DNA of 45,570 bases from an uncultured Angelakisella sp. (GCA_934524965.1 CAKSYU010000013.1:1-45570), one strand, 5' to 3'; shown: positions 21,511 through 31,867, counted from the stretch's first letter. Made by a program: numbers and translations. Notes: generated by a model not told the origin, from the sequence alone.

Positions 21511-21855
21511 ATGCTGAGATGGTTTTTGTGGCTTCTGGCTGGGTATCTCGCGGTCATCGGGCTGGTGCGGGTGGTGGCGGTGCTGGTGGACCTGATCGTC
21601 CCGCCCAAAGCACCACGAGGCTGCCGGCTGTACCTGCGGGTGCCGGAGGACGCCGACTATACCGAAAGCAGCTTGATAGGCTGCTGCCGCCTGCTGCGCC
21701 GCGGAGAAACGGGCGGGCTGCCCTGCACGGTGGTGCTGCCGCAGGAGGCGGAGGCACGGGAGATCTGCCGGCGGTACTGTCGGGACTGGGATATTGATAC
21801 ATTGGATTTGCCCAATGGCGAAAAAAGGTGTATGATAAAAAAAGACACAACATAA
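21511..21855 (+). CDS. Small membrane-anchored protein, unknown function
   Basis: Not recognised. The 114 residues have one strong membrane helix (about 3-30), a polar segment with several cysteines (CRLYLRVP, GCCRLLRRGE, LPCTVVLPQ, EICRRYC) and an acidic tail. The start ATG 21511 follows GGGGAGGT by eight bases. It is immediately upstream of recD2, with 29 bases between stop and the chosen recD2 start, so co-expression is likely. The regular Cys spacing is suggestive but fits no motif I know. Confidence 0.7.
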   Translation: MLRWFLWLLAGYLAVIGLVRVVAVLVDLIVPPKAPRGCRLYLRVPEDADYTESSLIGCCRLLRRGETGGLPCTVVLPQEAEAREICRRYCRDWDIDTLDLPNGEKRCMIKKDTT

Positions 21856-21884
21856 AGCGGGAAAGGACGGTGAGCCGCAAAGCA

Positions 21885-24089
21885 ATGGAACAGGAACTGG
21901 AAAAGATCTCCGGAACGGTGGAGGACATAACCTACCACAGCGCGGAAAGCGGCTTTACCGTGCTGCTGGTCGATGTGGGCGGCGAGCCGGTCACGGTGGT
22001 GGGAGAAACGGCGGAGATTGCCGAGGGCGAGGAGATCACCGCTACCGGCTGCTACAAGGTGCACGGCACCTACGGGGTGCAGTTCCGCGCGGAGCTGATC
22101 GAGCGTACCCTACCCGCCACGGCAGGCGCAATTCGGAAATATCTTTCCTCCGGTGCGGTCAAGGGCATCGGCCCCGCACTGGCGGGGCGCATTGTGGCAC
22201 GCTTCGGTGATGATACCCTCACCATTATAGAAAAAGAACCGGAACGGCTGACTGAGGTGCGGGGAATCTCTGCAGAGAAAGCGCGCAAAATAGGGGAGGA
22301 GTACCTGCGGCAGTTCGGGATCCGTACCGTGATGAGCCTGCTGGCTTCGCTGGGGCTGCCCGCCGCGACGGCAATCAAGGCATGGCGGCGCTGGGGTGCC
22401 AATACTGCCGAGGTACTGAAAAATGATCCTTACGCCCTGTGCTGCGAGGAGATCGGTGTGGAGTTTGAGGACGCCGACCGCATTGCGGCGCACTTCGGTG
22501 TGGCGGGGGAAGACCCCTGCCGGCTGGGGGCGGGGCTGCGGTATATCCTGCGGGTGAACAGCCGCAGCGGACATACCTGCCTGCCGCGCCAAAAGCTGCT
22601 TTCCCTTGCAGGCGAGTTTTTACAGGCGGCGCCGGAAAGCGTGGAAAGCGCCATGGCGGCGCTCATTGAAGAAAACACGCTGGCGGCATATGCCGTCGGG
22701 GAAAAGGAATATATCTATCTGCTGCCGCTTTATCGGGCGGAAAGCTACATCGCCAGTCGGGTGTGTATTGCGCTGCAATTACAGCCGCCGCAGCTGGAGC
22801 CGATGGAGGACGAGCTGGACGAGCTGGAGCAAGTACAGGGCATCGCCTACGACCCCGTACAGCGCCGCGCCATTGCCGAGGCGGTGCAGAGCCGCATGTT
22901 TATCCTGACCGGCGGTCCCGGCACCGGCAAGACCACCACCCTGCGCGGAATATTGGCGCTATTGGAACGGCGGGGCGAAAAGGTCTCGCTTGCCGCCCCC
23001 ACCGGTCGTGCCGCTAAGCGCATGGCGGAGATCACCGGACGGGACGCCAGCACCATTCACCGCCTGCTGGAGGTGGAGCCGAAAACCGAGGTGCTGACCT
23101 TTAAGCGCGGGGAAAAGAACCCCCTGCCCGCCGATGCCGTCATTGTCGATGAGATGTCGATGGTGGATACCTTGCTGATGGAGCACCTGCTGCGCGGTAT
23201 GCGGCTGGGCGCGCGGCTCATCATGGTAGGGGACAGCGACCAGCTGCCCTCGGTCTCCGCGGGCAATGTCCTGCGGGATCTGATCCAGAGCGAGCTGGTG
23301 CCCTGCGTTCATCTGGAACGGGTGTTCCGTCAGGCAGCGGAAAGCCTGATCGTTACCAATGCCCATGCTATTGTAAAAGGGGAAATGCCGGAGCTTTCCT
23401 GCCGGACCGGGGACTTTTTCTTTTTGGAAAACGAGGATGCGCTGGCGCAGCAGCGGTTGGTGGTGGACCTGGTGAGCCGCCGCCTGCCCAAAAGCTATGG
23501 CTACGACCCGCTGCGGGATATTCAGGTCATTACGCCGGCAAAGCAGGGCCCCTTGGGCACCCGCGAGCTGAACCGCTGCCTGCAATATAAATTAAACCCA
23601 CCTGCGCACGGTAAGGGAGAAGCCACCCTGATGGGACGCACTCTGCGTGAGGGCGATAAGGTCATGCAGATTCGCAATAATTACGATATCGTCTGGCAGC
23701 AGCCGGACGGCACTGCCGGAGCCGGTATTTTTAACGGGGATATGGGCATTATTGAGATGCTGGATAACGGCAGCAAGACCATTCAGGTGCGGTTTGAGGA
23801 TAAGCTCGCCACCTATTCCTTTGAAAATCAGGATCAGCTGGAGCACGCCTACGCTGTGACGGTGCACAAAAGTCAGGGCAGCGAGTTTGAGGCGGTGGTG
23901 ATGCCGCTGGAGCGCCGCCACCCCAAGCTGCACTACCGCAACCTGCTGTACACCGCCGTTACCCGTGCCCGCCGTCTGCTGATCATGACCGGACAAAAGG
24001 AGACAGTATACGCTATGGTGCAGAATAACCGCCGTACCCTGCGCTATACCAACCAAATGGAAATGCTGCGGGAGATGTACGATGAGTGA
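21885..24089 (+). CDS. recD2: RecD2-type 5'-3' DNA helicase
   Basis: Superfamily 1B helicase acting in DNA repair in bacteria lacking RecBC. The 734 residues include an N-terminal OB-like domain (GTVEDITYHSAESGFTVLLV), helix-hairpin-helix segments (VKGIGPALAGRIV), Walker A GGPGTGKTTT (343-352), Walker B DEMSMVD (from 422), GDSDQLPSV, and the C-terminal AVTVHKSQGSEF and AVTRARR motifs. Length and order match YrrC/RecD2. The start is uncertain: ATG 21885 gives the expected N terminus but only a distant AAAGGA; in-frame GTG 21870 and ATG 21828 are alternatives. comFC overlaps its 3' end by eight bases. Confidence 0.93.
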   Translation: MEQELEKISGTVEDITYHSAESGFTVLLVDVGGEPVTVVGETAEIAEGEEITATGCYKVHGTYGVQFRAELIERTLPATAGAIRKYLSSGAVKGIGPALAGRIVARFGDDTLTIIEKEPERLTEVRGISAEKARKIGEEYLRQFGIRTVMSLLASLGLPAATAIKAWRRWGANTAEVLKNDPYALCCEEIGVEFEDADRIAAHFGVAGEDPCRLGAGLRYILRVNSRSGHTCLPRQKLLSLAGEFLQAAPESVESAMAALIEENTLAAYAVGEKEYIYLLPLYRAESYIASRVCIALQLQPPQLEPMEDELDELEQVQGIAYDPVQRRAIAEAVQSRMFILTGGPGTGKTTTLRGILALLERRGEKVSLAAPTGRAAKRMAEITGRDASTIHRLLEVEPKTEVLTFKRGEKNPLPADAVIVDEMSMVDTLLMEHLLRGMRLGARLIMVGDSDQLPSVSAGNVLRDLIQSELVPCVHLERVFRQAAESLIVTNAHAIVKGEMPELSCRTGDFFFLENEDALAQQRLVVDLVSRRLPKSYGYDPLRDIQVITPAKQGPLGTRELNRCLQYKLNPPAHGKGEATLMGRTLREGDKVMQIRNNYDIVWQQPDGTAGAGIFNGDMGIIEMLDNGSKTIQVRFEDKLATYSFENQDQLEHAYAVTVHKSQGSEFEAVVMPLERRHPKLHYRNLLYTAVTRARRLLIMTGQKETVYAMVQNNRRTLRYTNQMEMLREMYDE

Positions 24090-24777
24090 CCGTGTGACGC
24101 TGAGAAGCCTTGTGACCGACCTGCTGTACCCGCCCCGCTGCCTGCTGTGTGGGACGCTGCGCGGCTGGCAGGAGAAGCTGTGCCCGATCTGCCGGGAAAG
24201 ACTTTCCGAGGCGGGCTGCTTTGCAGAAGATAATGTGTTCAACTGTGCAAAGCTGTTGTGGTGCGCTCCGTATGAGGGAGTGCTTCGCCGCGGTATGGAG
24301 CAGTTCAAGTTCGACGGCGTGCGGGAAAGCCTGCCGGTTTTTGGCGGGCTGCTGGCAGCGGCGGTAAGGGAAAGCGGTATCCTGCCGCGGCTGACCGCCG
24401 TGACCTATGTGCCCATGCCGCCGGAGCGGGAGCGCCACCGGGGGTACAACCAGTCGGCGCTGCTGGCGGAGTATCTGGCAAAGGAGCTGGGACTGCCGCT
24501 GCGGGAGGGTGTTCTCCGGCGGGACGGCAGGGCGACCGCCCACGCCGCCGCAGGGCGTGCCGCGCGGGTGGCGCTGGCGCAGGAAAGCTATCGTGCAGGG
24601 AAAGTGCTTTTGCCGCAGGGCGAGCATATCCTGCTGGTCGATGATATCCTTACCACCGGCGCCACCATAGAAAACTGCGCCGCCCTCCTGTGCGGACAGG
24701 GCGCCGAAGCGGTATATGCCGCGGCGGTGCTGCGCACGCCCAAGCCGCCGGAGCAGGAGAAAGCAATGAAATTGTGA
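24082..24777 (+). CDS. comFC: ComFC-like phosphoribosyltransferase-fold protein
   Basis: ComF family protein linked to DNA uptake in competent Gram-positives; biochemical role poorly defined. The 231 residues contain the N-terminal zinc-binding cysteines (CLLCG...LCPIC, within residues 15-38), the YEGVLRRGMEQFKFDG segment, VPMPPERERHRGYNQS, and the PRPP loop LLVDDILTTGAT typical of type I phosphoribosyltransferases. The start ATG 24082 overlaps recD2, indicating coupled translation. ComFA (the helicase partner) is not in the window, so competence should not be inferred from this gene alone. Confidence 0.88.
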   Translation: MSDRVTLRSLVTDLLYPPRCLLCGTLRGWQEKLCPICRERLSEAGCFAEDNVFNCAKLLWCAPYEGVLRRGMEQFKFDGVRESLPVFGGLLAAAVRESGILPRLTAVTYVPMPPERERHRGYNQSALLAEYLAKELGLPLREGVLRRDGRATAHAAAGRAARVALAQESYRAGKVLLPQGEHILLVDDILTTGATIENCAALLCGQGAEAVYAAAVLRTPKPPEQEKAMKL

Positions 24778-24805
24778 ATTTACTGCGAAATGTGCGGCGG
24801 CGGCT

Positions 24806-24834
24806 TTGACAATGCTCTGCCAAAATGGTATGAT
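24806..24834 (+). promoter_or_regulatory. Promoter of mreB
   Basis: TTGACA (24806-24811) and TATGAT (24829-24834), 17-base spacer. Confidence 0.75.
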
Positions 24835-24911
24835 GAATGAAAGAATTTGCGGGATTTTTCCGCAGATCATCACAGCCGAAATAACGCACTGGGAAATGAG
24901 GGAATAACAAG

Positions 24912-25934
24912 GTGTTTGCAAACGATATCGGAATTGACCTGGGAACCGCCACGACCCTGATCTATATAGCCGGCAAAGGCATCGTCCTGCGGGAGCCGTC
25001 CATTGTGGCAATGGACGAGCGCAACGGGCAGGTGCTTGCCGTCGGCGATGAAGCCTATACCATGCTGGGCAAGACCGCCTCAGACATTCGGGTGGTGCGC
25101 CCTTTGGAGGACGGCGTCATCAGCGATTATGAAGTGACCGAGCAGATGCTCAAGCATTTTTTTGCCAAGGTGAACCCCAGCAGGGTCTTTAAGCCCCGTG
25201 TCTGTGTTTGCGTACCCAGTGCGATTACCGAGGTGGAGTCCCGCTCCGTTATAGATACCGTGATGTCCAGCGGTGCACGCAATGTTTACCTCATTGAGGA
25301 GCCGGTTGCGGCAGCCATCGGCGCAGGAATGGATATTACCCGTCCCGGCGGTATTGTCGTATTGGATATCGGCGGCGGCACCAGCGATATTGCGGTGCTT
25401 TCTCTTAACGGAATTGTCTGCAAAAGCTCGGTAAAAATGGCAGGCAATAAGATGAACGCCGCCATTGTACGGTATGTCCGCAGCACCTACAATGTTCTTA
25501 TCGGGGACTCTACCGCTGACCGTGTTAAGCGGGAGATCGGAACTGTCTGGACCGAGGGGCAACCCGAAAAGACCATCGAGGTCAAGGGACGCAACCTTGT
25601 GACCGGTCTGCCGCAGAAGATCACCCTTTCCAGCTATGAGCTGGAGATGCCGCTGCGCATCGAGGTGGAGCGGATCATTACTGCCTTGCAGTCGGTGATG
25701 GAGCAAACCCCGCCTGAGCTGGTCGCAGATATTGAGAAAAACGGTCTGCTGATGACCGGCGGTGGCGCCATGCTGGACGGGCTGGATAAGCTCATTACCA
25801 GCCGCGTACGGATCCGTGCCCACCTTGCCGAAAATCCCATCGAGGCGGTCGCCATCGGCACCGGCAAGAGCTTTGAATATCTGGGCAAGCTGTACGATGG
25901 CTTTGTCAGCTACACCAACTACTCCAGCCGGTAA
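24912..25934 (+). CDS. mreB: MreB-family actin-like cell shape protein
   Basis: ATP-binding actin homologue that polymerises beneath the membrane and directs side-wall synthesis. The 340 residues are full length: phosphate-1 loop NDIGIDLGTATTLIY, LREPSIVA, VPSAITEVE, the EEPVAAAIGAG connector, phosphate-2 VVLDIGGGTSD, and the adenosine motif LMTGGGAMLDGLDKLI. The start is GTG 24912, with AGGGA upstream and a good promoter before it. mreC and mreD do not follow, so this may be an MreB/Mbl paralogue outside the mre operon. It ends in a terminator at 25951-25978. Confidence 0.93.
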   Translation: MFANDIGIDLGTATTLIYIAGKGIVLREPSIVAMDERNGQVLAVGDEAYTMLGKTASDIRVVRPLEDGVISDYEVTEQMLKHFFAKVNPSRVFKPRVCVCVPSAITEVESRSVIDTVMSSGARNVYLIEEPVAAAIGAGMDITRPGGIVVLDIGGGTSDIAVLSLNGIVCKSSVKMAGNKMNAAIVRYVRSTYNVLIGDSTADRVKREIGTVWTEGQPEKTIEVKGRNLVTGLPQKITLSSYELEMPLRIEVERIITALQSVMEQTPPELVADIEKNGLLMTGGGAMLDGLDKLITSRVRIRAHLAENPIEAVAIGTGKSFEYLGKLYDGFVSYTNYSSR

Positions 25935-25950
25935 GTTTTAGCGATAATCA

Positions 25951-25978
25951 GAGCGCTCCCCGTGCGGGGAGCGCCCTT
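25951..25978 (+). terminator. Terminator of mreB
   Basis: GCGCTCCCCG-TGC-GGGGAGCGC stem followed by CCTTTT. Confidence 0.85.
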
Positions 25979-26026
25979 TTGCGTTTTCTGCCCCTATTAA
26001 AGCATTGGGGGAGCCGTGGGTTCACT

Positions 26027-26107
26027 GGGCGCCCCGCCGGAGGGCGAAGCCCTCCGTACCGACCCCCTTGGGGGCGGCAGCCCGCCGCAGGCGGGCGCGG
26101 GGTGCCC
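26027..26107. repeat. Four-way hairpin (cloverleaf) repeat, copy G
   Basis: Outer stem GGGCGCCCCGC (26027-26037) pairs with 26097-26107 (one G-T pair). Three hairpins: 26038-26056 (CGGAGGGC, loop GAA), 26059-26077 (CCG then CCCC, one bulged A) and 26080-26096 (GCCCGCC, loop GCA). The third arm is identical to the first arm of copy B. Between convergent mreB and the XRE gene. Confidence 0.8.
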
Positions 26108-26143
26108 GAAAGCCCCTGCCTCCCGCGAAGTCCCGCAAAAAAC

Positions 26144-26174
26144 AAACCGGACAGCGCCCCGCCGTCCGGTTTTT
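26144..26174. terminator. Bidirectional terminator, mreB side / XRE gene
   Basis: AAACCGGAC (26144-26152) pairs with GTCCGGTTT (26164-26172) and has A- and T-tracts on the two sides. It lies between convergent genes and can serve the leftward XRE gene. Confidence 0.7.
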
Positions 26175-26197
26175 CTGCATTTCCTTTTATCTTGGAC

Positions 26198-26776
26198 TTA
26201 TTTATCTACCCGCCGCTTCCAGATAATTGCCAGCGCCACCCCGCCGATGATAACGATGCCGCCGAGGACACAGATGATATCGGCAAAGATGATCGGGAAC
26301 CGGAACGCGGCGGACATACTGCCCATGCCGTCTATGCTGCCCCAGGAGCCTACGGAACTCCATGCGCTCTTCTGCATGGAAAGAATACTACCGAAGCCGA
26401 AGCGCGCCAGCAACCCAACGAGCAGGACGCCCAGTCCCTGCGCCGCCACGATGTAGCCGGCGATATAGCCCTTTTCCCGGAACAGCCGCCCGATATGCCG
26501 CGGCAGATGGTCCAGCCATTCCGGCATGGGGGCGGGCTGCCGAACCGTCTCCGCTTCCGTGTAAGGGCGTTCCGGCTCCTCCTTGCCCAGCAGCAGGGTA
26601 TCGGTGGAAATACCCAGTACCGCTGCCAGCGCAATGATCCGCTCTGCGTCTGGGGTGGCTTCGCCGGTTTCCCATTTACTGATCGCCTGCCGGCTGACAT
26701 TCAGCTGCTCTGCCAGCCCCTCCTGCGAATAACCCGCTTTTTTACGGTAGTATGCAATACGTTCTCCCAGTGTCAT
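26198..26776 (-). CDS. XRE-family transcriptional regulator with membrane domain
   Basis: 192 residues. The N-terminal 60 form a Cro/C1-type helix-turn-helix: LGERIAYYRKKAGYSQEGLAEQLNVSRQAISKWETG, a very common Firmicutes form. A linker follows, and the C-terminal half has two hydrophobic helices (about 104-125 and 160-185) with a Gly/Ser-rich loop between them, so this is a membrane-tethered HTH protein. Start ATG 26776 has AAAGGAG upstream. The target is unknown; the Dabb gene lies upstream on the same strand, 115 bases away. Such proteins often regulate adjacent transporters, but none is adjacent here. Confidence 0.85.
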   Translation of the reverse strand: MTLGERIAYYRKKAGYSQEGLAEQLNVSRQAISKWETGEATPDAERIIALAAVLGISTDTLLLGKEEPERPYTEAETVRQPAPMPEWLDHLPRHIGRLFREKGYIAGYIVAAQGLGVLLVGLLARFGFGSILSMQKSAWSSVGSWGSIDGMGSMSAAFRFPIIFADIICVLGGIVIIGGVALAIIWKRRVDK

Positions 26777-26822
26777 GTTTTTCTCCTTTCGGGTCAGTGG
26801 CTTATCTTACAACCTCATCATA

Positions 26823-26881
26823 GCGGAAAACGCAGTGGCAGACCACCGCGTTTCGTTGGATTTTCCGCAACCGGCGGTTGC
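26823..26881. repeat. Nested inverted repeats upstream of the XRE gene
   Basis: GCGGAAAA (26823-26830) pairs with TTTTCCGC (26861-26868), enclosing a second CGCAGTGG/CCACCGCG arm (26831-26848). A hairpin GCAACC-GGC-GGTTGC follows at 26867-26881. No T-run; possible operator or mRNA element. Confidence 0.45.
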
Positions 26882-26891
26882 AAAAGGGGTT

Positions 26892-27176
26892 TTATACCTC
26901 AAAATCAAAACCTGCGCGCTCGGTCATTACCTCATGCACAAAGTCCGATGCCGCTACATGCAGCGGGTGGGCTTTGTAGGCTTTTAATGCCGCCAAATCG
27001 TCAAAATCCGCCGTCAGGCATACATCATACTGATGGGCGTTGCAGTCTCGGTCGATCCGCAGCCCGTGCAGCCCCTCTATTTTGCCGTTTAAGCCCTCCA
27101 GCTTCTCTTTCATCAGGCGGGCGTTCTCCTCTTTGTTATCCTCCCGCAGCCGGTACAATACGATGTGTCTTACCAT
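26892..27176 (-). CDS. Dabb-family (stress-responsive A/B barrel) protein
   Basis: A 94-residue, full-length Dabb domain, a small dimeric ferredoxin-like barrel with no assigned enzyme activity in most bacteria. Typical features are VRHIVLYRLRED at the start, a helix of charged residues KEENARLMKEKLEGL, then YDVCLTADFDDLAALKAYKAHPLHVAASDFV, in which the YKAHP..H motif is the family hallmark. It is expressed from its own promoter just upstream and is divergent from the deacetylase gene. No neighbour suggests a pathway. Confidence 0.85.
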   Translation of the reverse strand: MVRHIVLYRLREDNKEENARLMKEKLEGLNGKIEGLHGLRIDRDCNAHQYDVCLTADFDDLAALKAYKAHPLHVAASDFVHEVMTERAGFDFEV

Positions 27177-27202
27177 ATCGGTTCCACTTCCTTTCCGTTA
27201 TC

Positions 27203-27232
27203 AGTATAACTGTCGTGTGGTGATACCGTCAA
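27203..27232 (-). promoter_or_regulatory. Promoter of the Dabb gene
   Basis: Read leftward: TTGACG (27227-27232), 18-base spacer, TATACT (27203-27208). Confidence 0.6.
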
Positions 27233-27283
27233 GTGCTGCCGCATACAAATAGCAGGGAAAGTCTGTGGAAAAGGGAGGGCAAG

Positions 27284-28150
27284 ATGATGACGTGGTGGAA
27301 ACGACTTTTGGTAATGGCGCTGGCAGCAGTGCTGCTGATGAGTGCGGTGTGGTGGGGCAGCGGGCGTATCCTGCCCGCAATGCGCAGTCTGTCCGTTTCG
27401 CAGGAGGTACGCCTGCCGGTGCTGATGTATCACGGTGTCCATTCCGACCCCAAAAAGGCGGGGGACTATGTCATCACCCCGCAGGCGCTGGAGCAGGATC
27501 TCCGTTATTTGCAGCGGCAGGGCTGCACCGCCGTGACCATGAGCGATATTCTTGCCTATGTGCGGGAGGGCACGCCCCTGCCGGAAAAGCCGGTGATGCT
27601 GACCTTTGATGACGGCTACTATAATAATTATCTGAATGCCTACCCGCTGCTGCAAAAATACAATATGAAAGCCGTGATCTCCATCATTGTGGGGGAGACC
27701 GACAAATACAGTGAGCGGGAGGAAAACAAGGAAAACTACTCCCACGTCACATGGGACATGATCAACGAAATGACCGCCAGCGGTCTGGTGGAGATACAGA
27801 ACCATACCTACGATCTGCATAAAACCGGCAAGCCCCGCCGCGGCGCCGCCCAGCGCAAAGATGAAACCACCGAGCAATATTTTGCCGCCGTGGGTGCCGA
27901 CCTGCAAAAGGCGCAGGACCGCATTGAGGAGATGACCGGCAGACGCCCAGATACCTTTACCTACCCCTTCGGCTCCTACAGCCGCCACAGCGAGGAGCTT
28001 TTGGCGCAGCTCGGCTTTTCCGCCTCCCTCGGCGTGGAGGGCAAGCCGTTCTGCCTCACCCGCGATCCCGCCTGCCTTGTCCGGATCCCCCGCTATACCC
28101 GCACCAGCCAGAAGTCCGCCGAGGAGCTGCTCTGCCATTTCTGGGATTGA
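27284..28150 (+). CDS. Polysaccharide deacetylase, membrane-anchored
   Basis: NodB-type metal-dependent deacetylase, 288 residues, probably removing acetyl groups from peptidoglycan or another wall sugar outside the cell. One N-terminal helix (about 5-25) serves as anchor or signal. Motif 1 LTFDDGY gives the catalytic and metal Asp; motif 2 is NHTYDLH, with two His as metal ligands (usual form SHTxxH, so N replaces S); motif 3 TYPFGSYS. The VLMYHGVHSDP and RDPACLVRIPRYTR segments match PdaA/YadE-like relatives. Start ATG 27284 (or 27287) follows GGGAGGG. Transcribed alone or with the downstream PfkB gene, which also has its own promoter. Confidence 0.9.
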   Translation: MMTWWKRLLVMALAAVLLMSAVWWGSGRILPAMRSLSVSQEVRLPVLMYHGVHSDPKKAGDYVITPQALEQDLRYLQRQGCTAVTMSDILAYVREGTPLPEKPVMLTFDDGYYNNYLNAYPLLQKYNMKAVISIIVGETDKYSEREENKENYSHVTWDMINEMTASGLVEIQNHTYDLHKTGKPRRGAAQRKDETTEQYFAAVGADLQKAQDRIEEMTGRRPDTFTYPFGSYSRHSEELLAQLGFSASLGVEGKPFCLTRDPACLVRIPRYTRTSQKSAEELLCHFWD

Positions 28151-28164
28151 GCAGGGGGCAGGGT

Positions 28165-28201
28165 AGGGGCGGCGCAGTGCGCGCCCTGCGGGCGCGCCCC
28201 T
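28165..28201. repeat. Short two-hairpin repeat, copy H (reduced form)
   Basis: Outer AGGGGC (28165-28170) pairs with GCCCCT (28196-28201) and encloses two overlapping GC hairpins (28172-28182 and 28181-28195). It looks like a reduced member of the cloverleaf family, downstream of the deacetylase gene. Confidence 0.5.
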
Positions 28202-28253
28202 CACCGCATTTCCCATCCCCTCAGCCAACCTCCCATTCCCATAAAACCGCCCC

Positions 28254-28281
28254 TTGAAAAAACCTCCCTTTGGTGTATAAT
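28254..28281 (+). promoter_or_regulatory. Promoter of the PfkB-family kinase gene
   Basis: TTGAAA (28254-28259), 16-base spacer, TATAAT (28276-28281). Confidence 0.75.
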
Positions 28282-28313
28282 ATAGGGCAGTAAATCCAAA
28301 GGAGGATACCGCC

Positions 28314-29279
28314 TTGTCAAAAGAGATCGTCGGTATCGGCGCGGCAAATGTAGATATCATGGGCGAAAGCGCCGCCAGACTGGTCATGGAGGACAGCAAC
28401 CCCGGCACCCTTTCGGTCTCGGTGGGGGGCGTCACCCGCAATGTCTGTGAGAATACCGCCCGACTGGGACTGCCCACCCGCCTCATCACCACGGTGGGCG
28501 AGGATATGTACGGCGAAAAGATCCGCGGCTGGTGCAGGGAATGCGGAATCGCCACCGATAGCTTCATCACCGTTCCGGGGAAGAACAGCTCTTCCTATGT
28601 TTCCATTCACCGCAGCGACGGTGAAATGGCTGTCGCCCTCAGCGATATGCGTATCCTGCAGGAGCTGACCCCCGCCCGTCTAGAGCCGATGCGGGACAAG
28701 CTCTCCGCAGCTGCCGCCATTGTGGTAGATGGCTGCCTGCCGCAGGAAACACTGCGCTATATCATTCGTACCTACGGCGAAAAGGTGCCGGTCTTTGCCG
28801 ACCCCGTTTCCACCGCCTATGCCCGCCGTATGCGTCCCGTGCTGCGCGGCATCGATACCCTAAAGCCCAACCGACTGGAGGCGGAGATCCTCTCCGGTCG
28901 CACCATTCGCTGCGAAGCGGATTACTTCCGCGCGGCGGAGGGGATCCTGGCGCAGGGCGTGCGCCGTGTTGTCATCAGCGCCGGTTCCCGCGGCTGCTAT
29001 TACGCCGATGCCATGGGTCAGCGCCTCTGGAGCCGCACCCGCCCGCTGCAGCAGGTGGAAAACGCCACCGGCGCGGGTGACAGCTTCATGGCGGGGCTGC
29101 TTTACAGCGCGGCGCAGCGCTACTGGCTGGGCGATACCATCGACTTTGCCATGGGCGCGGCGCTGGCGGCGCTGCAGGCGCGCACCACCATCAACCCCGC
29201 CATCAGCCCCGAGCTGGTCTGGCGGCTGGTGCAGGAGCAGAAGCGCCCCCGCACCCCCATTACGTCCATCAATAAATGA
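28314..29279 (+). CDS. PfkB-family sugar/nucleoside kinase, pseudouridine-kinase-like
   Basis: Ribokinase-fold kinase of 321 residues. Signature 1 is VSVGGVTRNVCENTARLG (about 36-53) and signature 2 is ENATGAGDSFMAGLLYSA, with the catalytic Asp in GAGDS. The GGV.RN..EN.ARLG form of signature 1 resembles pseudouridine kinases (PsuK/YeiC) more than fructokinases or ribokinase, but psuG, the usual partner, is not adjacent, so the substrate is open. The start is TTG 28314: AAAGGAGG lies eight bases upstream and there is no closer ATG in frame. Its own promoter precedes it, and a terminator follows at 29339-29378. Confidence 0.85.
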   Translation: MSKEIVGIGAANVDIMGESAARLVMEDSNPGTLSVSVGGVTRNVCENTARLGLPTRLITTVGEDMYGEKIRGWCRECGIATDSFITVPGKNSSSYVSIHRSDGEMAVALSDMRILQELTPARLEPMRDKLSAAAAIVVDGCLPQETLRYIIRTYGEKVPVFADPVSTAYARRMRPVLRGIDTLKPNRLEAEILSGRTIRCEADYFRAAEGILAQGVRRVVISAGSRGCYYADAMGQRLWSRTRPLQQVENATGAGDSFMAGLLYSAAQRYWLGDTIDFAMGAALAALQARTTINPAISPELVWRLVQEQKRPRTPITSINK

Positions 29280-29338
29280 AAATGTTCCCTCGGATACCTC
29301 TTTTGTAATGGTTCGCGGGGGACTCTGTCCGGATTTTT

Positions 29339-29378
29339 CGGCGGTATGCGTAAAAACATGCCGCCGATCTTTTTTTAT
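29339..29378 (+). terminator. Terminator of the PfkB-family gene
   Basis: CGGCGGTATG (29339-29348) pairs with CATGCCGCCG (29357-29366, one G-T pair), followed by a run of seven T. Confidence 0.85.
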
Positions 29379-29401
29379 TTCGTCAAATTGCCGCTTGCAT
29401 T

Positions 29402-29423
29402 AACTATACTAAAATGGTATAGT
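29402..29423. promoter_or_regulatory. Operator-like palindrome upstream of pflB
   Basis: ACTATAC-N7-GTATAGT palindrome (7+7 bases) just upstream of a TATAAT at 29423-29428. Its form suits a dimeric regulator, but I cannot name one. Confidence 0.45.
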
Positions 29424-29466
29424 ATAATTGATCGGAAATAAGAATAGCACTAATTTGAATAAACTC

Positions 29467-29484
29467 TTGTTAAACTATTGACAA
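29467..29484. promoter_or_regulatory. Rex-like redox operator
   Basis: TTGTTAAACTATTGACAA matches the Rex consensus pattern TTGTTAA-N4-TTAACAA with one mismatch, and overlaps the -35 element of the pflB promoter. Rex senses the NADH/NAD ratio and represses fermentation genes in many Firmicutes. Confidence 0.6.
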
Positions 29485-29506
29485 GTTGTGAGAAGTAGAA
29501 TACAAT
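29478..29506 (+). promoter_or_regulatory. Promoter of pflB-pflA
   Basis: Perfect TTGACA (29478-29483), 17-base spacer, TACAAT (29501-29506). The leader to pflB is about 120 bases. Confidence 0.8.
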
Positions 29507-29539
29507 AGTGACAACAAAAAAGGTTCAGCCTGTGCAGTG

Positions 29540-29556
29540 TTCACAAGCCTTGTGAA
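29540..29556. promoter_or_regulatory. Perfect palindrome in the pflB leader
   Basis: TTCACAAGCCTTGTGAA is perfectly symmetric about one central base and lies within the predicted leader transcript. It could be a second operator (inverted relative to the usual Rex orientation) or an mRNA hairpin. Confidence 0.45.
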
Positions 29557-29633
29557 AATTATGACTAAAACTGGGCACCCTGCACAAGCCCGACCCGAAA
29601 ACATATGAGAAAATGAATTGGGAGGTAACAAAC

Positions 29634-31862
<2,229 letters not shown>

Positions 31863-31867
31863 TCACC

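Noticed and set aside
25981..27223. Long plus-strand frame across the XRE and Dabb region
   Set aside because: It runs through terminators, repeat copy G and two well-supported minus-strand genes, with a low-complexity Pro/Arg/Gln translation and no start signals.
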